From the NCBI RefSeq assembly GCF_020921035.1, contig NC_063157.1, forward strand, positions 2,666,001 to 2,730,000: a stretch of DNA of 64,000 bases, written 5' to 3'. The notes under the pieces are model-generated. The model saw nothing but the letters and a program-made list of their open reading frames with translations, was not told the DNA's origin and searched no databases. This stretch comes from Rhodamnia argentea. Taxonomy: Eukaryota; Streptophyta; Magnoliopsida; Myrtales; Myrtaceae. Positions 47,030 to 58,563 of the stretch are shown piece by piece (positions within the stretch are counted from its first letter, which is position 1; each line of letters starts with the position of its first letter). The position numbers and the translations under genes were made by a program.

Positions 47030-48690
47030 GATGATTTGTTTTGGTCAATCAAGAGAAAAATGTTTAGTGGGAAAAAGAAAAATTAAATTTCTTAGTATGT
47101 GTTTAATAACTTAATCATGATTTGAGTTCTTTCTAAGCATGTCTCACGCGTTTGGTTTGTCGAAAATAATTAGTTAACTGAAAATCATTTACAATAAAAG
47201 AAAATATACATTCTTAAAGTTAAGAAAATGAATTCCATGTCTTGAAAAGAGGAAAATATTTTTCTTTATCATGAAATTTTTTCCAAAAATAAATCCGCCC
47301 CAAAATTTCAATCAAAAGTACAAAACTCTATTAAGTCTTCAACTTACATAAAATTTTCTCACTCATGTGATTGAGAAAAAAAGCTCGGGAAAAAAATTGG
47401 TAATTCGAAAATGAAATTGGAAATTCCCAATTGAACCAAATTTGGACAATGACAAAATAATTTGTATCCGATATTCATTGGATCTTTGATGCTTTTTCGC
47501 GCGTTAGTGATTCAACTATGTACTTCCTGATTCTGAAAATTTTTCTAGTTGTTGCGTAGTTGAGGTCTAACACCTTCTTTCAATTTGACCAGGCCCTAAG
47601 TAAAAACCAAAGTGCTTAAGAATATCCGCTGTGTTCTTCAAATAAAGTGGTCACATCACAAATACTATATTTTAATCTTATATATCATCTCTCTCATTTA
47701 CATATCATATTTGTGCTAAGTCTTCACAAAAATTAATCAACTTATCTCCATATGATGACATGTCTTCAGTCCCGAGCAAAACTATGTTGCATTAATCGAA
47801 TCCATGAATTTGTTGAACCCATAATGTTTTCACCTTGAGGTGCTAGAGATCGTTTGTTGGTGATTTTTTTTTTTTCTTTTTGAAAGGAAAAAAAAAAGTC
47901 AAACTATTCTCTTCAAGCTAGGTATAAGAAAAACTCAGAAAGGAACTTTAATTAGGCTGGTTGCGATTACTCATAAATCATCTATATATGCAAAAGAGCA
48001 ATTAAAGCAGTTACTTGCTCTTTCTCATCTTCTTTTAAGTCAGTTCTTCCTACGACATTTTTAACTGAGCGAGAATAAAGAACAGGACAAAAATACGGAC
48101 GTAGTTTTTATCTTCTTCCCCGAGAATGGTAGACGAACTCTTTCTCAAGGCTGCATCGGAGCATTTAATCAGTAGAAATCAAGATACGTTCCGTTAAGTA
48201 GTGTATTCTTTTCGATCAATGGTTAAAGAGATTATGGTGTTCCAGCAAATGACGGATTGTGTATTGCCATGTTCCCTCCCGTTACGTTCATCTCCCAGTG
48301 GCAGCAGTAGCCACGTGGCGCTTTACGGGCTTGAATCGAAGCCACGTGTCATGCAGCACCGACAGCTAATGGAGGCCATCGAGAAGCGAGTGCTGACTCA
48401 GCTACAATCGCGTTTCTGATCTGGTCAGATTGTGGTCCAATCAGCAAACAACGTTTTCATCTTCCTTTCTGTTTCGTGGTCAAAGTCAGAGTGTTTACTC
48501 GACCAACAGAGTCACCGGTTTAGAAGCGAAGCTAGGTGGTGAAGGGTGAATCGGGGATTCACGCCGCTCGTGTCAAGAGCGGGCCACGTGCAGGGAAACT
48601 TACACGTGCGGTTTTGGTTCCCTGTTAATTGAACGAAAAAGCCCCTGAAGAAGAACACTCAACAGCCACCCTAGTCAGTAATTAATACTC
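47030..48690. repeat. Segmental duplication, copy 2 (partner 34600-35800)
   Basis: Same order of matching blocks as in the partner. The CDPK relic and LTR found after the partner (35810-37650) are missing here; this copy runs directly into CTTGTCCCGGCTAATCAAACTC at 48702. Confidence 0.8.
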
Positions 48691-49632
48691 TGAAACAAAA
48701 TCTTGTCCCGGCTAATCAAACTCAGAGCATTTTCTAACGACTTACATTACAAAAATTATGGTTAATCGTTTGGTAATCATGGATTAAATACGACAACGAC
48801 CCGATTAATTAAATCCCGTTGGTGATGAGTAAATGGTACAATTATGATCCCGTTTATTTTGCGAAGAATGAACAATTTCAAAAAAAATTCCGGAAAACAA
48901 TCATTACAAAAATGAATGAGTAAAACTATTTTTGCCGTGAAAAATGATTAGATACAAATTTTTATGGATAAGAAAATATTTTGCATTAATTAATTATTCT
49001 AATCGTTATAAGTAATCATTATTAACAAAATATTTTGTGAAATTGTTCAATTTTTTCAGGAAACGAATGGAGACTTACATTTACCATTATCAAGGCCATG
49101 TCGCTTCAAGACGGATGGCTTCTAGTGGGTGAATTAGTCAACATCAAAAAAATTTCCCTCCTTTTTCTCCTTTTTTTTTTTTTTTTGTCCTGAAGTTGAT
49201 AAATTAGTCAAGCAACATAAACTTAGAGCTAGAAGCAATTCAAACTACGGATCGTTAAAGGCAAGGAAGGATCCAGTCTTTACAAAACAAAAAAACGCAT
49301 TTAATAAACTAACTCATACCATTGCATGTCATTCAAAATTACGTGAATCGTTCAATGTGTAGTGTATGCCATTATTTATATGTGTCGGACGGTTGGTCAC
49401 GAAAGCAAATATAACTCCATAGAGTTTAACCAAACTACTATATGATCGTGGCATCGAAGAGCATATCTTATTAGCTATGATGCTTTATTACTTGGGAGTT
49501 ACGAACAAGACAAGATCTTAGCATCACGAAGCTTATTCCAACAGCCAGAGGCAATTCTTCGAACAAGGAAAAACGACAACAAAGCAAGCGACAACAACGT
49601 AAGCGAGGAGTAGTAACAAGACCTGCACAAAG
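48691..49632. other. Duplicated 3' flank of P450 copy C
   Basis: Noncoding. 48700-48960 matches 37650-37900; GATCGTGGCATCGAAG at 49445 matches the equivalent sites beside copies A and B. No gene seen. Confidence 0.6.
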
Positions 49633-51921
49633 TCACAGGGAGTACATATGATCGGGCAACCTAGGCTCAGCCATAGCAACGAGGGGGATCTTCTTAGGCG
49701 TTGAGAGCCCAAAGATCTCCTCCATGTCCAAGTCCTCCTTACTCATCCCCCCCGGCAACTTCCACTTAAACCCGTGCAATAGATTGGCCAGGCTCGCCTG
49801 AACCACCTTGAGCCCGAGGGTGTACCCCGGGCACATCCTCCTCCCGGACCCGAACGGCATGAGCTCGAAGCTTTGGCCCTTCACATCGATGTCCAGCCCG
49901 AGGAACCTCTCTGGCCGGAACTCGTTTGGGGAATCCCATATCTCAGGATCCCTAGCGATGCTCCACACGAGGACAAGGACCTGAGTGCCCTTGGGGACAT
50001 CGTAGCCGTCGATCTTGCAATCCTCCCTCGTCATCCGAGGAGTGAGCATTGGCGCCACCGGGTGGAGCCTCATGGCCTCCTTGGCAATGGCATCGATGTA
50101 GGGCAGGCTCGCAATGTCCTTCTCGCTCACCCACCTATCTCTCCCGATCACCCCGTCCAGCTCCTCGATGGCCTTCTTGAAGATCTCTGGCCTCTTCGAG
50201 AGCTCCGAGATTGCCCACTCCACTATTGTGGATGAGCTCTCGATCCCGCCTGCAATTAGATCCCGCAAGAAGTCATAAGTCATACGAGAGTATTAGAGGG
50301 AAAATTATCAAAAAAAAAATCTTATACCTATTGCAATTATGTCAATTCAATCATAAACCTTTTTTTTTTATCAATTGAGTTTTAAACCTTTTTATGTTTG
50401 TGTCAATGCAGTCCATTCGACCGATTTTGACCTAAAAAATCGCTAATATAGCGTGGCCTGTGCCGACGTAGATAATTTTTAATAATGTTTTAACATTATT
50501 TGAATTATATATTTATTTATTTGAATTTAATTTTTATTTTAATATTACTTAATTTTTAATGATCCGGTGAGGCTGATCTCGCCCTCACCAATGGCCGGAG
50601 AGGGTGAGCTTAGCCAGAGGCCCAACAGGTCGACCTCATCGGATCTGGCCTCCGGCCGGCGATCAAGAATAAGAAAAAAAATTAAAAGACGAAGAAAAGG
50701 AATAAATTAATAAATAAAGTGACTTTATAGAGAACTATCTATCTCCACCAACTAGACTGTACGTACTTGTTAAGAGATAATGCCAAACTCATGTATCACC
50801 GCTGCAGCATAAATTGAATGCAGTCCTACTTATATCATTATATGCGGCAACATTTCCTCTCCCCCCTCGTTGTATGGTTACCTCCAATATTTGCGTAAAT
50901 CGCCAGATTAACAAGTCAATTGAGATTGGCCTCAACACAAGTTGCATTTTAACTTGTTTATGCTGGATTGAATCTGCAAATTAAGGAAAAGAATTGGCGC
51001 CAAAGCGCGCAAATATATTACCAGAGTCAAAGCTTTGACTGCTTTCCTGTCGATCTTCACTTCGAGATTCGGATCGTCGGTGAACTGCAAGAGCACATCT
51101 AACGTGTCCTTGGCGACGTAGTTCGCGACCCCGCGTCGCCTAGCATCATGCTCATCCAAGACGTGCTCTAGAAACCGGTCCATCTTCTTGCTCAGCGCCT
51201 TCATCCTCTTGATGTAGCCCTGGAGGTCCAGGAAATCAAGCCACGGGATCGAGTCCCCGATGTTCAGCGTGCCGTTCAGGAAGAAAAACTCCTCGATCAT
51301 CTTCTTGAGCACATCTGGCCGGACGATGGGGTTCTCGGTCTCCTCGGTGTACTTCTTCCCCAAGACCATCCGAGTTATCACATTGAGGTTCAGGTCGTAC
51401 AAATGGTCCTTCAACGTAATTTGCATGCCCCTAGAGAGGTACAGGTTCCTGAGGAGGGACATTAGCTCCTCCGTCCGAATGTACTCATAGGACTCAAGGC
51501 GCTTCGTGGTGAAGAGCTCCATTATCAAAAGCTTCCGGGCCTGACGCCAGTAGGGGCCGTAGGATGACCAGGTGATATCGGAACAGTTGTAGTTCATGTA
51601 CTTGCCCGCGGCGGTCTTGGGCCGGCCAACAAAGGCCACATCGTGGGTCTTGAGGACAGCCTTGGCCCCTTCGATTGAGGAGAACACGGCGACAGGGATG
51701 GATCCGAAGCGGAGTTGCATGAGCGGGCCATAGGTCTTGGAGAGCTCATGGAGGGATCGGTGAGGGAGGGGGCTGATGAGGTTGAGGTTCCCGATAATGG
51801 GCCAGGGTTTCGGGCCCGGAGGGAGGTTATAGTTGCGGCGGCGGAGGTGGCGGGAGAGGAGGAGGAGGGCTAGGGTGGCTAGCCATGCGGCGGCATAGGT
51901 GGTCCAAGAGGGGGACTCCAT
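49633..51921 (-). CDS. CYP92-like cytochrome P450 (copy C), acceptor site lost
   Basis: Exons 51022-51921 and 49633-50262 give 509 residues without stops or frameshifts. Motifs: PPGPKPWPIIGN, SSYGPYWRQARK, AGGIESSSTIVEW (I-helix; Ile where B has Thr), KEAMRLHPVAP, FRPERF and FGSGRRMCPGYT. The donor is CTG/GTAATA, changing the last exon 1 residue from Gln to Leu. The acceptor reads TTGCGG/GATC, the same AG-to-GG change as copy B; the nearest upstream AG enters a frame that stops at TGA. A good TATA box, TATAAAG, lies at 51982-51988 (minus), 60 bp upstream of the ATG. A retroelement LTR begins 363 bp upstream, at 52284. Products as for copy B; the function is uncertain because of the splice site. 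Confidence 0.8.
50298..50740. repeat. Repeat insertion in intron of P450 copy C
   Basis: Same family and site as in copies A and B. The intron is 50263-51021. Confidence 0.7.
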
Positions 51922-51981
51922 CTGTGGTGGTGGCGGTGGCGGTGGCTGAGGCTGAGGCTGAGGCTGATGCAGTTTCGCAAT

Positions 51982-51988
51982 CTTTATA
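51982..51988 (-). promoter_or_regulatory. TATA box of P450 copy C
   Basis: TATAAAG on the minus strand, 60 bp before the ATG. Copy B has TTTATAG at the matching place. Confidence 0.6.
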
Positions 51989-52283
51989 AGGTGCGGGGAG
52001 GAGACATTATTGAGTCGCTTTCTTTATTCTGTACACGTTTATCATGGTGTTCAGTTTTAAATACAGCAGATCTGCATGGTGGTCGGATCGGGATCAGGCT
52101 CGCGGCACCTGGACAGGCCCACTTTTCGAAGATCTTGTCAGCGCACGCTCCGAACAACTCCCGATTTGGTTAGAACTCAAAATCATTGGAGAAAAGAAGA
52201 CTTTTTTAATCATCTACAACGAACGCACTCGTTGGCACGAAAGCAACCGAAATGATAATTGGAAAAAAAAGGGAGTTGGTCAA

Positions 52284-53764
52284 TGTCGCGACCTAAAAAA
52301 ATAAACGAGTTAATTTTCGGGCTAATGGATTATCAGGTTAATTAATTAACTAACCTAACTCGGACTCTCCCAAGTCCATACCAAATCGCAACTTAAGGTT
52401 CAAATAATTAACATGCAATGTGTTTTGAATTTGGAGTCGCCACTAATCATTTTCGGTAGGTTGATTAGAAACCTAAATAAAATAGCGGGAGAAGACTATC
52501 TTATTTCCGCGAACCGGAGATTTTGAATTCGGGGATTTGGTTACGCTAGATTACTCTAACGCCCTTTCGGTACCATTTTCATGAAAAATATTTGATTTGG
52601 CAATTTTGATGGATTTTACTTGAAATTCAAAGATGCAATTTTTTGATTTTTTCTTCTTTTTTATGGGGATGTAAAACATTGAACTTTGTACGATATACAC
52701 CATGGGTGATTTAGAAAGAAAGAAAACGCAGCCAATCACGAGTATTTACAAAAATAAATTAACAGGTAATAATACTAAATTTTGGGACACGTGACATGTC
52801 TAAAATAAACAAACAAATGTTCACACCAAACGATTACATTTTTGTAGATCGAGATGGAAAGGGTTACCTTCTATTACACAAAATCTTACTCACGTACACG
52901 TTATGGCTTCCTTCAAGATCTCGGAATTGGAAGAACGTGGCTATCGTCGAAAAAAAGGCAAGTAGTGGCGTTGTTGGATGGCGAGAGGCGAAGTACGTGC
53001 CGGGACTCGTCGAAGATGATGCTCGACTAAAACTCTTTTCTTCACTCTCAAATTTTCTCTTACGATTTTTCTCAAGAACTCTCTTTTTTCCTCTCTAAAG
53101 AATTTCTCTCACAAATTCTCTCAATACTCTTCCACTCTAAAACTCTCTCAATTCTCTTTCACTCTCCCCTAAAACTCTTCTCAAGAGCTCTCTTTTATAG
53201 GCAAAGTTCTTCATCCTTCATTCTTCATCTTCATTTCTTCACCTTCCATCTTCATCTTCTCTTCTTCATCTTCATTTCTCCACCTTCCATTTTCATCTTC
53301 TCTTCTTCATCTTCATCTTCTCTTCTTCATCTTCATTTCTCCACCTTCCATTTTCATCTTCCCTTCTTCATCTTCATCTTCTCTTCTTCATCTTCATTTC
53401 TCCACCTTCCATTTTCATCTTCCCTTCTTCATATTCATCTTCTCTTCACCATCTTCCTTTCATTATCTTCTCTTCACCATCTTCCTTTCTCCATCTTCTT
53501 TTGGTATTTGCAATACAAGTCCCTGAAGTTTCAAGTATTTGCACATACGATCCCTCAAGTTTTAAGTATTTGCAATACAGTCCCTGAAGTTTCAAATCTT
53601 CTCGGTGCATTTTTCCATCACGTGCCTAGTCTAGACGCATGCTAAATTAAGTGTTCTACTTGCCAAATTATATGCCAATGCAATGTATGCTCAAAATAAA
53701 TATGTGAGATGATTTTTATAATTTTTATGCAAAAAATAGATTAGTCAAAATTTAGGCGTCAACA
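52284..53764 (-). repeat. 3' LTR of the gypsy element, 1481 bp
   Basis: On the minus strand it begins TGTTGACGCC and ends GGTCGCGACA, so it has TG..CA ends. It contains GGAGTCGCCACTAATC and AGCGGGAGAAGAC type phrases often seen in Tat/Ogre LTRs. The middle (about 53205-53500) is a CTTCATCTT-rich minisatellite with longer units of about 60 bp, and 53500-53600 has a triplicated TATTTGCAATAC ... CCCTGAAGTTT unit. Frames inside are shadows. Confidence 0.75.
53205..53500. repeat. CTTCATCTT minisatellite in the LTR
   Basis: Units such as CTTCATCTTCATTTCTCCAC, followed by CTTCCATTTTCATCTTC, repeat about four to five times with small changes. Confidence 0.85.
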
Positions 53765-53777
53765 GTTGCCCCTCTTT
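53765..53777 (-). promoter_or_regulatory. Polypurine tract next to the 3' LTR
   Basis: On the minus strand AAAGAGGGGCAAC lies directly before the LTR start TGTTGACG, the place and base composition of a plus-strand primer site for reverse transcription. Confidence 0.65.
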
Positions 53778-54127
53778 GAGTGGAGGCTCGTAGAGGTTCC
53801 ACTCAAAGATAAAATTGAATCCTAAATTTTGACAGTGCAAATTATGGATGAACTTTTTGGCGGGAGTTTTAATCCCATTTTTATGAAGTGATGCATGATA
53901 TGTAAGATCGTAAATAACATGTGTCATAATTTCCCTTTTTCATGTTAGAGAAACTCGCACATGGATCGCATACAAGAATACATGTTTTACCAAATTTCTC
54001 GTAAGCTAATGGTTCTATTAATTTCTCAGTTTCTTGCAAACACGAGGACCTTAAGGTATTTGGCCTATCCGTTATCGGAGACTTCTCCCTAATGCGAGAC
54101 AGCACAAGATATATGTGTCCTTCGAGA

Positions 54128-54367
54128 TCACAAGAGCTACGTCATTGTGAGTCAAAAGAAGTGGAATCAAGTTCACAAGAGCTACGTCGTTGTGAGTTGA
54201 TTAAATGTCGAAATCTCCAAGGCATATGTCTTCACGATTCGACAAAGGGGAATCAAAATCATAAGAGCTACGTCGTTATGATTTGGTTTGGATCAAAAAC
54301 ATGGGTGCTTATGTCTTCATGATTTGATAAAGGAGCCGAGAATCATAAGAGCTACGTCGTTATGATT
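54128..54367. repeat. Array of four hairpins with common loop
   Basis: Four inverted repeats share the loop GAGCTACGTCG (GTCA in the first): 54128-54150 and 54173-54195 have stem TCACAA/TTGTGA; 54256-54284 and 54341-54367 have stem AATCATAA/TTATGATT. Stem changes are matched on both sides. The last three lie 84 bp apart, with a shared spacer including ATGTCTTCA. This is inside the retroelement's noncoding 3' region. Confidence 0.85.
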
Positions 54368-56960
54368 TGATAAGATATCAAGATCGCCAGTGCATATGTC
54401 TTCACGACCTGATAGAAGAGGCATATTGCCCGAATTGAACAATATTTGATAGGAGCACCATCGAATGGAATCGATAAGTACAAAAGGGGCATATTGCCTG
54501 AATTGAATCATAACAACTATCATCAGAAGAGTTGTTAATTTGAAAAGGGGTTCAGAAAACTTACTTGGGTTCTCCAAACGATTAATCAAGGAACGAAACA
54601 GATTGCTCGTATCGTACTTGGTAGGCATTTGCCAACAAAACTTGCTCATTCAATAATCCTTGGATGAATTTCGAGACCTTGGGAGGGAACTCGAACATCG
54701 GGAATGTATTACCTATCAAAGAATGTCGGAGGTAACACACACAAACATATTCAACAATGAGTATAATGCAATCACTCATACTATGGTTCATGCATGACCA
54801 TTCTGTCAAGTTCGCATTACCAATTTTGTCCGGGGAGGTTCTCACAGCACGAATACCCCGAATGTGAGCTGAATGGGGGGACTTTCAGTCCGAAAGGGCT
54901 TTCTCTCACTCTCGAGAAAAGCTATTTATCCTGTCTGCAGGATTCAAAAGAAATCGCTCAATCTTTCCATCATCGCATTCGATAAGGATCCGAGTAATCT
55001 CGCAATTGATACGACCGAGCCGATCGGGAGGTCTTGATTAGGACCGTAATGAGAGCTAGGTCAAAGGTTTACAAAGGGGACTCTAGTTGAGTCAAGGTCG
55101 CTGAAATGAATTTCTTCATCATCTGCTCCGGATTTACAAGTCAAGAGCCCCGCAAAAATGAGAGAAATAATCTTGCTCGAACTTCTTCGAGTGACGCTTA
55201 AAATCATTTAACTCTACGTTAACTCAAATGCCCTAATCAGAAGAGACTTTGGAGGGTTATAACGTAGGCTAGGATTGGGGACCGAGGAACGAAAAGGCTC
55301 GTTTTGGCTCGGAAATTAAATGAGAAGGGGCTTGACGTTGGTGATCATCATCGACTAGTCACCGATCTTGGTCTTCCGGAAATGTCTTCGTAAAGAATAC
55401 CATCATTGAATGAGGGATGGTAGTTTTCTACTGAAAATTGCACTTTGCAAACCGATTTCTTGGGGAGTGCTCTTCACAACAAGTGTCCGTCAAGGATTTG
55501 CAAGAGACACAATGCAAACATGTACATGGAATTTACAACTTAACATGCAAAAATGTACATTCAAAATTCAGAAGTACTTTACAAATGAATGTGCATTGGC
55601 CTTACTTTTGGTAGGCACTTTGCTTTTCCTATGCTTGAAATTTTCATATGAGATCAGCCTTTGCTTTTCTTACTCCCGACTCTCGTTTTTCTTTTTTCTT
55701 CTTCTTTTTTTTTTTTTTTTTCGAGAGCGGGCCCTTCTCCTTTAAGCTGAGTTTGCCTCTCCCTTTTTTTTTTTTTTTTTTTTTTTACAATCCCATGATT
55801 TTGAACCAAGAATTACAACAAACATAAATATTTACAAAGAAAAATTATGTAAACATAAAAAATCTAGCATACAAGAAATGAGTCCATTCGGGAACTCTCT
55901 GTTGACCCGACCATCTCCAATTCTAATCCTTGGGAAAATGCTATCTTCGTCTTTGGAATGAGCAAATGGTCACCAACAAGGGTTTAAGAAATGAATTTGC
56001 AGGCTCAAGTGGGCTATGCAAAGAATGAAGTGTATATGATAGAGAAGTGAATGCTCTTCATCATCTTAAGGCACTTGAATTAAAATTCGAGTATAAATGC
56101 AAAGAAACACCTGAAGATTAATGTTAGTCCGAGCAAGAAAATTTCTAACCATTTACCTCATGTTGCTGCTGGAAATAACTCGCCTGGACTCCGGTGTGGG
56201 GTGGTTCTTGACAGGGGTGAAGAAATGAAACCACCGCTCAAAAAGGGGTAATCAATGGATAACCTGTAGTGTTTAGGATAGAGAAATGAACGCCTCCGTC
56301 ACTTCAGTTATCGTACCTTTCATGAGAAAACTCTTTACCTCGGGGAATGCGGAATTTTGCCACCGTTCATCTCGCCTGAAAAAATTGGACGTGTTTGGGA
56401 AATGATTGCCTTTCATCATCCTGTCATGCCCCATTCCATACATTTGATGTATCTTATGTAGTTCATGTTTCTTATTCAGAGTTGGTAAATTAAATACGAG
56501 GAAAGGTCATGCACAAACTATGCAATGTATGAGTGTTTTCGAGCATATAAAATGTAGCAACTTTTTATCTTGGTGCAAGCACGTAAGAAAATTCTTAAGG
56601 GCGTGAATTGTGAGTTGCCCTCGCTCATGCAAATGAGTTGCAAAACTTCATTATCTAGTTTGAGACATGAGATTGTCAAAGGCTCCAGGAATTTCTCATT
56701 TCATTAATTTTTCGGGAGAAGGGATACTTCCCTATCCGGAAAGGCAATGACCCTCGTAAAAATCAAAAGGGAAAGCGTCAATGTACGTTCTCACGTTCTA
56801 AACGAGTTGAAACGATACCGCTTTACCCTTGTACGTATTCCTTGCAAACTTTGAATTGAAAAGATCAATTCATCCGGATCAGATCGTGTGTCCGGGATGT
56901 TATCTCTCCAGGTTCTGTAACCATCTTGGCTGAGTTTCAATCGGCACCGAATCGCGAAGC
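54368..56960. other. Noncoding internal region of the retroelement
   Basis: No open frame with a recognised domain. It has repeated phrases (GGCATATTGCC.GAATTGAA at 54420 and 54488; GAATGAACGCC / GTGAATGCTC with CTTCATCATC around 56040-56420) and two pure T tracts at about 55705-55723 and 55764-55787. It may be structural RNA or degenerate sequence. Confidence 0.5.
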
Positions 56961-56969
56961 AAAAATTTT

Positions 56970-57072
56970 TTTATTAATCTTTGTACATTGATGCCAAATC
57001 CCAGGATTGAACCCGGGATGCCTCGGACCACTGTCATTCCCCCAACCACTAGGCCGTGGTGATGTTGGCGTC
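56970..57072 (-). mobile_element. tRNA-derived SINE-like sequence
   Basis: On the minus strand it has a box A (GGCCTAGTGGTTGGGG, 57055-57040) and a box B (GGTTCAATCC, 57013-57004) spaced about 42 nt apart, followed by a short body and an A-rich tail (AATAAAAAAATTTTTG). This is the RNA polymerase III head of a plant SINE. A working tRNA is unlikely because no clean cloverleaf or acceptor stem is seen. No target duplication was defined. Confidence 0.6.
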
Positions 57073-57553
57073 CATGGTTGGTTCGCTTTTTGCTATATTG
57101 TTCTCAAAACAGTTGGCAATCCCCTGTCGAGAATAAAATAAGCATAATTTAGAGTTTGAAATGACTAAGAGCCAATTGGGATGATACGGAGTTACCCATC
57201 TTTGAGCCCGCTTGGCCTTTTACTCGTATTCTCCCAAGTAAGGCTATTCGGAATTTCTCTTTACGGGCGTTCAGAGGCGTCGTCCACAAATTGATTTGCT
57301 ATAGGCCTAGCTTAGTAAGGAACTTACGCATTTGACAAGAGAGGAGAAAATTCGTCCTTTAACTCTAGGCAAATTCTAGACAGTTAGAAAGTAAAAAAAT
57401 ATCCCACGTAGGGGAACTATACATGGAATTAAAGGAATATTCATGCGAGATTGGTTCCACCTCTCTTGCTGGCCACTTCAACGATCAACCGATTCTGTCT
57501 TGGACTAAACACCAACAATCGTTGTTTGAAGACCCATAACAACTTGCTTCGGA

Positions 57554-58563
57554 TCACAGCTCTAGAGGTCCTTCATTTCCAAACAGGCTCATCAAGGTAG
57601 CAAGCTCATCATCAAAGTAATCTTCTGATTTTTCGAGCAATTGATACTCGAATTGGGCATTGTTACTTGCTAACACCGGTGACAGATTGCTGTGAGCAGT
57701 CTGACTCCTTAAGCTTGCGCCTCCGTCGTTGCTCGGGAACTTGTAGGGATGATCAATTGGTCTGCTACTAGAACCACCAGCGGAAGGTTGGTATGACCTG
57801 TATTCTTGATTGGGAAGTGGCCGGGTACCTTTTGCTCTGTAGGTTTTCCCGGAATTGATCTTCCAGCCAACTCGGGTCCGGTCGCCTTGGTCCCAAGCTG
57901 CATCGTGCTTCCTCGCCTTATCTCTAACCCTTTGAAGGTGATTTGTGACACTTTGCATGGTGAGTCCGTCTATATTCATCATTTTATGTACAGCCGGTGG
58001 TCGTGCTGAATTGATTCCTAGCTGTCGAACCGCCTCAATGAATATAGAATGAAGCTTGGCGGACCAAAGGGGCCTTTTCTTTTGGACAAAATCGTCGTCG
58101 TCGCCTTGGTCGTGGTTTTTTTGTACAAGTAATTGCTTCCTTACAAGCATGCTGCCAAATGTTTTGGAGCACTTGAACGCAGACCGGCTTCGCAGACGTC
58201 TCGAGCACCATGCGATATGGCCCTCGTTATGAACTCGCCGATCATTACTTGCCGATACTACGATGACCCGTATGTCCAACTCATAATCAATGATCTTTAA
58301 GAGATCGAAACCGTCCATGTCGATCCCTACGACGGCCGTGTGACGACGATGTCAAAATCATATTTGTACTGCCTCGGCACTTGTAAGGCATCCGTTGCTT
58401 TCGCATTAGCAAAAACCCCGTACATGCAACTTCTCAAGATAGCAACGAGGATTGAGAGGGAAACGGGGTTGCCATCAATGACCATGACTCGCAGATCTTC
58501 GGGATAGGAAGGTTCCCATACTTCCGCCTGGAATGAACGTGTTTTTCTTTTAAAACCTTCCAT
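57554..58563 (-). pseudogene. Type-B response regulator-like gene, receiver decayed
   Basis: ATG 58563 opens MEGFKRKTRSF, then a receiver start LRVMVIDGNPVSLSIL and NAKATDAL. The frame ends at about 58329 (TRPS*). A second frame, ATG 58318 to 57554 (254 codons), resumes at the receiver motif MDGFDLLK. The next stretch is read out of the ancestral frame: the alternative frame gives KPVCVQVLQNIWQHA. The acidic pair reads DG instead of DD and the phospho-acceptor aspartate is lost. The GARP/Myb DNA-binding domain (about residues 80-134 of the second frame; KKRPLWSAKLHSIFIEAV, then NHLQRVRDK) is intact. Type-B regulators carry cytokinin signals to DNA in the nucleus. No intron is seen in the GARP region, suggesting a retrocopy. 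A short DNA-binding protein without receiver could still be made from ATG 58318. Confidence 0.78.

Noticed and set aside
46232-47114. Frames of 116 and 132 codons on the plus strand
   Set aside because: No recognisable domain and no sign of conserved composition; not enough to call a gene.
54128-54367. Repeat-spacer array that might be called a CRISPR
   Set aside because: This is plant DNA, the repeats are hairpins with changing stems, and the spacers are themselves similar to each other.
57000-57065. Possible tRNA gene on the minus strand
   Set aside because: Box A and B are present, but no convincing acceptor stem or anticodon arm; a SINE head fits better.
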